A DNA stretch of 10,728 bases from an uncultured Clostridiaceae bacterium (lineage in GTDB: Bacteria; Bacillota; Clostridia; TANB77; CAG-508): NCBI GenBank assembly GCA_958417695.1, contig CATZDQ010000043.1, positions 1 through 10,728 of the forward strand, read 5' to 3'. A program made the translations under genes and the position numbers. Numbering within the stretch: position 1 is the stretch's first letter; the number at the start of each line of letters is the position of its first letter. Shown here piece after piece: positions 4,833 to 10,728 of this stretch. The notes under the pieces are model-generated. The model did no database searches, had not been told where the DNA came from, and worked only from the letters and a program-made list of their open reading frames with translations.

Positions 4833-5744
4833 ATGGAAGAAAATAAATTAGCAATTCAAAATGAATTAACTAATGAAGAGATAAAAAATTTAATATATAC
4901 AATAAGAGGAAAACAAGTTATGCTAGATAGTGATGTAGCAATGTTGTATAATTATGAAACTAAAAAAGTAAATCAGGCAGTTAAAAGAAATATAGATAGA
5001 TTTCCTGAAAGATTTTGCTTTAAGTTAACAGAAGAAGAATTAGAAATTATGTGGTCACAAATTGTGACCACTTCAAAATTAGAAGATAATAAATACAGGA
5101 GCAAAAAATATTTACCATATGTTTTTACAGAACAAGGAATAGCTATGTTATCTGGAATATTGAAAAGTGAAGTTGCTGTACAAGTTAGTATTAAAATTAT
5201 GGATGCTTTTGTAGAAATGAGAAAATTTATAAGTATAAATAAGAGTTTATTTGAAAAAGTCATTACTATTGAAAATAAAATGGATAAAAAATTCATTGAA
5301 CAAGATAAGAAATTCGAGATAATATTTAATCAACTACAACGCGAGGAAAATATCAAACAGAGAATATTTTTTGATGGGCAAATATACGATGCATATAGTA
5401 TCATTATAGATATTATAAAGAAAGCAAGTACCAAGATTTTGATTATAGATAATTATATTGATGACAGTATTTTGAAAATGTTGACTAAAAAGAAGAAAAA
5501 TGTAGAAGTAGTTATTCTAACATCAGACAAAAGTAATATTGATAATTTAGATATTAAAAAATTTAATAAAGAATATCCTATTCTTAAGATTGCTAAAACA
5601 AATAAATTCCACGATAGGTTTATTATAATAGACAATAAAGAAATGTATCATTTAGGAGCTTCTATAAAGGATTTAGGCAAGAAATGTTTTGCAATCAATA
5701 AAATTGAAGATGTAGAAATTATAAGAAAAATTATTAATTTATAA
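4833..5744 (+). CDS. ORF6N domain protein with C-terminal PLD-like domain
   Basis: 303 residues from ATG 4833 (AAGGA at 4819-4823). Residues about 20-130 form an ORF6N domain, a DNA-binding module common in phage and mobile-element regulators: IRGKQVMLDSDVAMLYNYET, VNQAVKRNIDRFPERFCFKL, then SQIVTTS and YVFTEQGIAMLSGILKS. A lysine/glutamate-rich, probably coiled-coil segment spans about 134-176. The C-terminal ~125 residues resemble a phospholipase D-like fold: ILIIDNYIDDSILKML, VEVVILTSD, then H260-x-R262-x4-D267 with a following Gly-Ala-Ser (HDRFIIIDNKEMYHLGAS). That is an HKD-type motif with Arg in place of Lys, present once, so any catalysis would need a dimer. Likely role (inferred): DNA binding plus a nuclease-like or degenerate PLD activity in phage or element biology. 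It has its own promoter and terminator. It is intact, unlike the recombinase upstream. Confidence 0.8.
   Translation: MEENKLAIQNELTNEEIKNLIYTIRGKQVMLDSDVAMLYNYETKKVNQAVKRNIDRFPERFCFKLTEEELEIMWSQIVTTSKLEDNKYRSKKYLPYVFTEQGIAMLSGILKSEVAVQVSIKIMDAFVEMRKFISINKSLFEKVITIENKMDKKFIEQDKKFEIIFNQLQREENIKQRIFFDGQIYDAYSIIIDIIKKASTKILIIDNYIDDSILKMLTKKKKNVEVVILTSDKSNIDNLDIKKFNKEYPILKIAKTNKFHDRFIIIDNKEMYHLGASIKDLGKKCFAINKIEDVEIIRKIINL
5051..5071. repeat. 21-base perfect palindrome inside the ORF6N gene
   Basis: GTGGTCACAA (5051-5060), a central A and TTGTGACCAC (5062-5071). It encodes the MWSQIVTTS segment at the edge of the DNA-binding domain. It could be an internal operator or simply a coincidence of the codons for a conserved peptide. 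Confidence 0.6.
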
Positions 5745-5750
5745 TACATA

Positions 5751-5795
5751 AAAGTCCATATTATGATTTAACTAGAATTATAGCATGGACTTTTT
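5751..5795 (+). terminator. Terminator of the ORF6N gene
   Basis: AAAGTCCAT (5751-5759) pairs with ATGGACTTT (5785-5793), followed by T to 5795. It begins 6 bases after the stop codon. The long loop (25 bases) can form extra pairs. Confidence 0.75.
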
Positions 5796-5814
5796 AGTAT
5801 AATACTTATTGAAT

Positions 5815-5831
5815 AATACTTTTGAAGTATT
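5815..5831. repeat. Short hairpin AATACTT-TTG-AAGTATT
   Basis: Perfect 7-bp arms around a 3-base loop, with a T-tract eight bases later (5840-5846). It stands between the convergent ORF6N and anti-sigma genes and may be a back-up terminator. A short start-less frame from 5826 to about 5958 (...DFLDRSEKEELDVMCL...) runs past it and overlaps the next terminator; I do not consider it a gene. Confidence 0.4.
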
Positions 5832-5903
5832 CATAATGATTTTTTTGTTGATTTTTTAGACAGAAGTGAAAAAGAAGAATTAGATGTGATGTGTTTAAGG
5901 AAA

Positions 5904-5936
5904 GAAAAAAGAGTCTACCATTTTGTGATAAACTCT
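5904..5936 (-). terminator. Terminator of the sigma/anti-sigma operon
   Basis: On the minus strand AGAGTTTATC (5936-5927), loop ACAAAAT and GGTAGACTCT (5919-5910, two G-T pairs), followed by a T-run. It lies 26 bases past the stop of the anti-sigma gene. Confidence 0.8.
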
Positions 5937-5962
5937 ATTAACCAATTAATATTATAAAAAAG

Positions 5963-6562
5963 TTATGTTATAGTTGCATAATAATTAAAAGCATCATCCA
6001 TGGAAATCGTTATATTCTTTTTAAACACTTCTTCTTTATCTTTAATACCAGTTAGTTTTATTTGTGTATTATCATTTACATTAAAGTAAATGGTAGCATT
6101 GTCGTATAAGTCATAATTATTATTCAGATTTTTTACTTCACCTGTATGGCAATTCCAAAGGCTAATAGAACCGTTGATTACTTCAATATGGATGTAATCA
6201 ATATTATCCATTTCGAACATAATAGGATATCCTGGTACACTTGATATAGTCATATTGTATTTTTTTAAAATTATTTTAACATTATCCCTTAATTCAGTTT
6301 GTTCTATTCTATTATCTTCTGACATGGTATAGGCATATACTTTCATAGTACCTATGTAATTTTTTGAATCAATTTGATTAGTATTCATAGAAATTCCTAA
6401 AAACAGAATGAATACCATACAAATTGGTACAACGGCATATTTTATGACTTTTTGTATTTTGACATTTTCTTTTCTTTTAAATTTAAAAAGTATCTGCTCT
6501 TTTAAATTATTACTATCAAATTCTTCCTCAAATACCTTTTTAAATACCTGTTTATTAGACAT
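5963..6562 (-). CDS. Probable membrane-bound anti-sigma factor
   Basis: 199 residues. A basic/acidic cytoplasmic N-terminus of ~38 residues (MSNKQVFKKVFEEEFDSNNLKEQILFKFKRK...) precedes a single membrane helix (about 39-58, IKYAVVPICMVFILFLGISM). The rest is an outside domain of ~140 residues, probably beta-rich, without a recognised fold. The start ATG (6562-6560) lies one base after the stop of the sigma gene, with AGGAGG inside the sigma gene's last codons, so translation is coupled. The anti-sigma role is inferred from the position directly behind an ECF sigma gene and from the short cytoplasmic tail plus one membrane helix. No zinc-binding HxxxCxxC motif is seen. It would hold the sigma factor at the membrane until an envelope signal releases it. 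Confidence 0.75.
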   Translation of the reverse strand: MSNKQVFKKVFEEEFDSNNLKEQILFKFKRKENVKIQKVIKYAVVPICMVFILFLGISMNTNQIDSKNYIGTMKVYAYTMSEDNRIEQTELRDNVKIILKKYNMTISSVPGYPIMFEMDNIDYIHIEVINGSISLWNCHTGEVKNLNNNYDLYDNATIYFNVNDNTQIKLTGIKDKEEVFKKNITISMDDAFNYYATIT

Positions 6563-6563
6563 T

Positions 6564-7097
6564 CTAATTCCTCCTGTTCTTCATAATAGAATGAAGTTCT
6601 TTTAGTGTTCTATACAAATAATGCTTTACATTTGATTCGCTAATATTAAGCTCTTTTGAAATGTTTTTAATGGTCATATCCGTATAGTAATATAAATAGA
6701 AAATTTTAGAAATAATTACTTTTTTCTTTTTTAAATAATTCCAAATAAATTTTAAATCTTCCTTTTGGATAAATTCCTCTTGTAAATCTATATCATCTGG
6801 AATGCTGTCTAACAATTCGATTTCTTCTATTTTAGAAAATATAGATATTATTTTTGCCTTGTAATTAAATCTATAATATTCATTAACTTTATTTTTAGCA
6901 ATACCAAGAATATATGCATTTCCTTTATCAAAAGTAGATTTTTTATCTAAAATTTTTAATAACTCTACATATACATTTTGTACGATATCTTTTACATCTT
7001 CTATATTAGAACAATTACATATAACGTATTTCAGAACTTGTTGATAAGATTCATTATATAGTTTATCAAATATATTCAAGGTCTCCTGTTCAATCAT
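6564..7097 (-). CDS. ECF-type RNA polymerase sigma factor
   Basis: 177 residues, the normal ECF length, from ATG 7097-7095 with GAGGTGA 6 bases ahead. Region 2 covers about residues 8-80, with the core-binding part NIEDVKDIVQNVYVELLKIL (the usual A/N-EDxxQxxF-like pattern) and the -10 recognition part YILGIAKNKVNEYYRFNYK. Region 4 covers about 113-172, with IFYLYYYTDMTIKNISKEL and NISESNVKHYLYRTLKEL, the helix-turn-helix that reads the -35 element. It is the first gene of a two-gene operon with the anti-sigma gene and is probably autoregulated, as most such pairs are. Its targets cannot be seen from this window. Confidence 0.9.
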   Translation of the reverse strand: MIEQETLNIFDKLYNESYQQVLKYVICNCSNIEDVKDIVQNVYVELLKILDKKSTFDKGNAYILGIAKNKVNEYYRFNYKAKIISIFSKIEEIELLDSIPDDIDLQEEFIQKEDLKFIWNYLKKKKVIISKIFYLYYYTDMTIKNISKELNISESNVKHYLYRTLKELHSIMKNRRN

Positions 7098-7192
7098 TTT
7101 TGCTCACCTCACTATTATAGTTGAAATTTCATAAAAAAAAGTTCCATTTATTATTCTGATTTTTTATTTTTGATAGCTTAGTTTCGAAAATA

Positions 7193-7201
7193 ATTATATC
7201 A
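7193..7201 (-). promoter_or_regulatory. Extended -10 promoter candidate for the sigma operon
   Basis: On the minus strand TGA-TATAAT (7201-7193), an extended -10 without a good -35. Transcription from about 7186 would give a leader of ~90 bases to the sigma gene. A second TATAAT (7119-7114) is too close to the ATG to leave room for the ribosome site. Confidence 0.4.
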
Positions 7202-7423
7202 TTTAATGCTAAAATAATCTGTAATTCCAATAAAAATTAATGATACCTTGATTTACTTACTAATGAAATATAATGTAGATAACTATGATAATGACTCTAA
7301 CAAGTAAAATCATTGTTCAAATAAACTATGGATAAAGTACGATAATATATATAGTAGTACTAAAAAATAGGTAAAACATCGGTAAAAAAGAGAAAAGACA
7401 AAATAAAAAATGTCTAAAGGATA

Positions 7424-7452
7424 TACACAATTTGGAAAATATATGTTATACT
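7424..7452 (+). promoter_or_regulatory. Promoter of the ftsY operon
   Basis: TACACA (7424-7429), a 17-base spacer and TATACT (7447-7452) with TG at 7444-7445 giving an extended -10. It lies 76 bases upstream of the ftsY start codon. Confidence 0.6.
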
Positions 7453-7528
7453 AATAACGTCTATAAGTAAAAAAGTTCTTATTTAGAGTACTTTTGCTAT
7501 AGAACTATACAAAAAACGAGGAGAAAAT

Positions 7529-8440
7529 ATGAGTTTTTTTGATAAATTAAAAGCAGGATTAAGTAAAACTAAATCATCTTTTGATGATAAAATGAATAGT
7601 ATTTTTAGTGGATTTCGTAAGGTAGATGAAGATTTACTAGAAGAATTAGAAGATGCCCTTATCATGTCAGATGTAGGCGTAGATACTTCTGTTAAAATAA
7701 TTGGAAATTTAAGAGAGCGTATAAAGAAAGAGAAAATAGAAGAAGAAACGCAAGTAAAACAAGCATTAAAAGAAGAAATACAGACCATACTAGATAAAAC
7801 AGATGTTAGTTTAAAACTAGAAACTAACCCTTCTATTATTTTGGTTGTAGGAGTTAATGGAGTAGGAAAAACGACTTCTATTGGAAAAATAGCTAATCGC
7901 TTACAAAAAGATGGAAAAAAAGTAGTGGTAGCAGCAGCAGATACTTTTAGAGCAGCGGCCGTAGAGCAATTAGAAATTTGGGCTAATAGAGCGGGTTGTG
8001 ACATGGTTAAAAAAGAAGAAGGGACAGACCCTGCTTCTGTTGTCTATGATGCAATTGCTTTAACGAAACAAAAACAAGCAGATGTTTTAATTTGTGATAC
8101 AGCGGGTAGACTACATAATAAGAAATATCTAATGGATGAATTAGTAAAAATAAAAAAAGTAATTGATAAAGAATTACCAGAGGCTTCTAAAGAAATCTTA
8201 ATGGTATTAGATGCGACAACTGGACAAAATGCCATTTCTCAAGTAAAAGCTTTTAAAGAAACAGTCGATATAACCGGTCTTATTTTAACGAAACTAGATG
8301 GAACGGCTAAGGGAGGCGTGGTAATTGGCATTGTAGAAGAAAATGCAATTCCTATAAAATTTATTGGTGTAGGGGAACAAATTGATGATATGGAAATCTT
8401 TAATAGTCAAGATTTTGTAAATGCCCTAATGGACACATAA
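7529..8440 (+). CDS. ftsY: Signal recognition particle receptor FtsY
   Basis: 303 residues from ATG 7529 with GAGGAG (7518-7523) ahead. This is the SRP-type GTPase that docks ribosome-SRP (Ffh) complexes at the cytoplasmic membrane and hands nascent membrane proteins to the Sec translocon. The helical N domain is about residues 1-90. The G domain has the P-loop GVNGVGKTT (108-116), DTFRAAAVEQL (from 138), DTAGR (190-194) and TKLDGTAKGG (254-263); the C-terminal GVGEQIDDMEIF is typical. The acidic A domain is almost absent, as in many Bacillota FtsY proteins of about 300 residues. The next gene starts 22 bases after the stop, so the two are probably one operon. Confidence 0.97.
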   Translation: MSFFDKLKAGLSKTKSSFDDKMNSIFSGFRKVDEDLLEELEDALIMSDVGVDTSVKIIGNLRERIKKEKIEEETQVKQALKEEIQTILDKTDVSLKLETNPSIILVVGVNGVGKTTSIGKIANRLQKDGKKVVVAAADTFRAAAVEQLEIWANRAGCDMVKKEEGTDPASVVYDAIALTKQKQADVLICDTAGRLHNKKYLMDELVKIKKVIDKELPEASKEILMVLDATTGQNAISQVKAFKETVDITGLILTKLDGTAKGGVVIGIVEENAIPIKFIGVGEQIDDMEIFNSQDFVNALMDT

Positions 8441-8462
8441 ACCGAAAGAAAGGAGCTCTTAA

Positions 8463-10728
8463 ATGAAAGAAAAAAAAGAAAATCAGCCATTAGAAAGTAA
8501 GAATATATCTCAAGAGACACTAGTATCAAACCAAAAAACAAATGAAGAGACAAAAGTGAAAACAGCAGACAAACCAAAAAAGAAAACTAGATTTTTTATT
8601 GTACTATTTTTTGCAATTATTGCCATTATCATTGCTTATATCTTATTTAGAGGTACCTATCTAGAAACATTAGAACTAGGTGAAAACTATATCCAATCCT
8701 TTTGGCAAAATGTGAGATATAAGAGCACCACTTTATTCATAAACTTTATTGTCATTTATGGTTTAGTATATATGACTAATAACAAAATTAAAAAAGGATT
8801 AAAAGCATTTTTCGAGCAAGAAAATAAACCTATGCCTAAGCTACTAAATAAATCTATAGCTTTTATTATGGCAACAGTAATTAGTGCGCTTACATCTGGA
8901 TTTATCATGCAAAAAGCATTACTATGTTTTAATGCTTCTCAATTTGGAATAACAGACCCTATCTTTAATTTAGATATTGGTTATTTTATGTTCCAAAAAC
9001 CATTTATAGAATTAGTGATTATGTACTTGATGGTAGCTACAGTGATTTTAACTATATACACGGTTGCTTATTATATAATTACCTTTAATATGTTCTTTGA
9101 TGGTGTGGATAGAAAAACATTAAAAAATAGTCATTTAATAAAACAACTGACGAATGCCATTATGCTACTAGCTATTTTATTAGCCACTTATGTTTTCTTC
9201 CAATCTCAAAATATTGGAACAGATAAATTCTTAACTTTAAAAGAAGACACTAGCAGTTATGCACTATATGGTGCAGGATTTACAGATGTAACCATAAAAT
9301 TATGGGGCTATCGATTACTATCTTTAGTCATCATCGTTTCTGTTTATTTTGGTATAAAAGCTTTTAAAGAAGGGAAAACAAAAAAGATAATTATATCAGT
9401 AGGCGTAGTACCAGCTTATTTAGTAGCTATGTTTTTGGTATTAGTGGTATTTCAGGCCATGTTTGTCAGTGGTAATGAATTAGATAAAGAAAAACAATAT
9501 ATTGCTGACAATATTAAATATACCAAAAATGCCTATGGTATTAATGCAGAAGAAGTATCTATAAATGAAGCAGAACCTATTACAACACAAGTCATTAATG
9601 GTAGTAGTGAAGTTATTAGCAATATTGCTCTTGTAAGCAGTGATATTGTCTTAAAAGACTTAAAAGGTAGTCAAACCGCCAAAGGATACTATTCTTATAG
9701 AAATAGTACAATAGGGGAGTATAATATCAATGGAAAGAAGAAATTAGTCTATCTTTCTCCAAGAGAGATTGTTAGTAGCAATGGAACATATAATAACAAA
9801 ACGTATGAATATACACATGGCTATGGAGCCATTGTTACATCTGCAACTTCTACTAAAGAAAATGGTAATTTAGACCATTTGCAAAAAGGTTTTGAAAAAA
9901 CAGATGAAGCCATTACCATAACGGAGCCACGTATCTACTTTGGTATGCAAACCAATGATACGGTAGTTACAAGTTGTAAAGATAAAAAAGAATTTGACTA
10001 TCCTATCTTAGATTCTAGTCATGCAGAAAATGCAGAGAACAATTATACAGGAACAGCAGGTTTATCATTAAATTTTATAGATAGAATGATATTGGCTATA
10101 AAAGAGGGCGATTTAAAATTAGCTTTCTCTGGTAATGTAACCAATGAAAGTAAAATCATTACCAATCGAAACATCATTAAAAGAGCACAGACAGTTATGC
10201 CATATTTGACTTATGATGAAAATCCTTATCTAGTAGTCAATGATGAAGGACGATTAGTATGGGTATTAGATGCTTATACTACCTCTAATAGCTATCCATA
10301 TGCACAAAAAACAGTTATCCAACAAACTCCTACTACAAAATTAGAGTTAAACTATATTCGAAATTCAGTGAAAGTATTAATCGATGCGTATGATGGAACG
10401 ATTCAATTCTATATCACGGACAGAACAGACCCTATTGCTATGGCTTATCGTAACATCTACCCAGAATTGTTCGAGGACTTAGAAACTTCTATACCAGCAG
10501 ATATTAGTGAACATTTAATTTATCCTGAATTTTTATATAACATTCAAGCAGAGATTGTAGCTAGATATCATAATGTACAACCAGACGTCTTGTATAGAGG
10601 AGATGATATCTGGGAAATAGCGACTCATAACACAGGAAAAGTACTTACGAAAACCGGAACAGAATTTACACCATATTATACGATGGTAAAAACCATTAAC
10701 GAAGAAAAAGCAGAGTTAGGATTAGTAC
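8463..10728 (+). CDS. UPF0182 family membrane protein, partial (3' end outside window)
   Basis: ATG 8463 follows AGAAAGGAG (8447-8455). The frame is open for 755 codons to the window edge; full-length family members have roughly 900 residues, so the C-terminus is missing here. A charged cytoplasmic N-terminus (about 1-42) is followed by about seven membrane helices (near 43-62, 90-106, 131-150, 179-207, 229-247, 283-301, 309-332) and then a large extracellular domain. That domain carries family hallmarks: KEKQYIADNIKYTKNAYG, EPRIYFG, PYLTYDENPYLVVNDEGRL, DAYTTSNSYPY and NYIRNSVKVLIDAYDGT. The function of UPF0182 (COG1615) is not established. It is co-directional with ftsY, 22 bases downstream, so it is probably co-transcribed; whether the functions are linked is unknown. 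Confidence 0.93.
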   Translation, partial: MKEKKENQPLESKNISQETLVSNQKTNEETKVKTADKPKKKTRFFIVLFFAIIAIIIAYILFRGTYLETLELGENYIQSFWQNVRYKSTTLFINFIVIYGLVYMTNNKIKKGLKAFFEQENKPMPKLLNKSIAFIMATVISALTSGFIMQKALLCFNASQFGITDPIFNLDIGYFMFQKPFIELVIMYLMVATVILTIYTVAYYIITFNMFFDGVDRKTLKNSHLIKQLTNAIMLLAILLATYVFFQSQNIGTDKFLTLKEDTSSYALYGAGFTDVTIKLWGYRLLSLVIIVSVYFGIKAFKEGKTKKIIISVGVVPAYLVAMFLVLVVFQAMFVSGNELDKEKQYIADNIKYTKNAYGINAEEVSINEAEPITTQVINGSSEVISNIALVSSDIVLKDLKGSQTAKGYYSYRNSTIGEYNINGKKKLVYLSPREIVSSNGTYNNKTYEYTHGYGAIVTSATSTKENGNLDHLQKGFEKTDEAITITEPRIYFGMQTNDTVVTSCKDKKEFDYPILDSSHAENAENNYTGTAGLSLNFIDRMILAIKEGDLKLAFSGNVTNESKIITNRNIIKRAQTVMPYLTYDENPYLVVNDEGRLVWVLDAYTTSNSYPYAQKTVIQQTPTTKLELNYIRNSVKVLIDAYDGTIQFYITDRTDPIAMAYRNIYPELFEDLETSIPADISEHLIYPEFLYNIQAEIVARYHNVQPDVLYRGDDIWEIATHNTGKVLTKTGTEFTPYYTMVKTINEEKAELGLV

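Larger units (their letters stand above)
7098..7528. other. Divergent intergenic region between sigma operon and ftsY
   Basis: 431 bases without a credible gene; all frames are closed by frequent stops. It holds the divergent promoters for the sigma operon and ftsY, a GGAAC on the minus strand (7145-7141), a 10-base palindrome TGAAATTTCA (7122-7131) and a weak AGACA/TGTCT hairpin (7396-7415). I see nothing else definite. Confidence 0.6.

Noticed and set aside
5826..5958. Short frame ...DFLDRSEKEELDVMCLRKEKRVYHF...
   Set aside because: No start codon with a ribosome binding site, and it runs through the sigma-operon terminator; at most an unrecognisable fragment.
6408..6605. Plus-strand 65-codon frame opposite the anti-sigma start
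   Set aside because: Shadow of the coupled sigma/anti-sigma coding sequence.
7483..8004. Long minus-strand frame opposite ftsY (173 codons)
   Set aside because: Ser/Leu-rich shadow of a highly conserved coding gene, with no ribosome binding site or family resemblance.

Overview
The window looks like low-GC Bacillota (Firmicutes) chromosome, most likely a gut-type anaerobe of the Clostridia or a close relative. The support is strong A+T bias, AGGAGG-type ribosome binding sites, near-consensus TTGACA/TATAAT and TGn-extended -10 promoters, a type I dockerin module, and typical Bacillota FtsY and UPF0182 proteins. TGG encodes Trp and TGA is used as a stop (for example the gene ending at 3737), so the standard bacterial code applies. 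This placement is inferred from content, not from a database match.

Layout. (1) 1-2135: end of a surface-protein operon. It holds the C-terminus of a secreted SH3b/dockerin protein, then, 14 bases on, a secreted protein with SH3b and tandem cadherin-like domains anchored by one C-terminal membrane helix, and a strong terminator. (2) 2149-2331: a perfect-consensus promoter, a tRNA-Thr(CGT) and a hairpin/T-tract terminator. (3) About 2332-5800: an accessory islet directly downstream of the tRNA. It contains a degraded small ORF, a large serine recombinase pseudogene (two TAA codons at expected Gln positions, and no C-terminal domains), inverted repeats, two small orphan ORFs, an oppositely oriented orphan gene of visibly higher GC with its own promoter and terminator, a structured leader with an internal terminator-like hairpin, and an intact ORF6N/PLD-like gene with its own promoter and terminator. 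(4) 5904-7201: a minus-strand two-gene operon of an ECF-type sigma factor and a probable single-pass anti-sigma partner. (5) 7424 to the end: ftsY and a UPF0182 membrane protein in one operon. The latter runs off the window and has no stop codon here.

Functionally, regions 1, 2, 4 and 5 read as normal chromosome (surface adhesion or assembly, translation, envelope signalling, SRP-dependent membrane targeting). Region 3 reads as the decayed remains of an integrative element that kept or collected small cargo genes. I see no complete, clearly new system. The best candidates for a second look are the structured leader plus its non-ATG ORF (4330-4748), the ORF6N/PLD-like protein with a 21-base palindrome inside its coding region, and the higher-GC orphan gene at 3815-4165.
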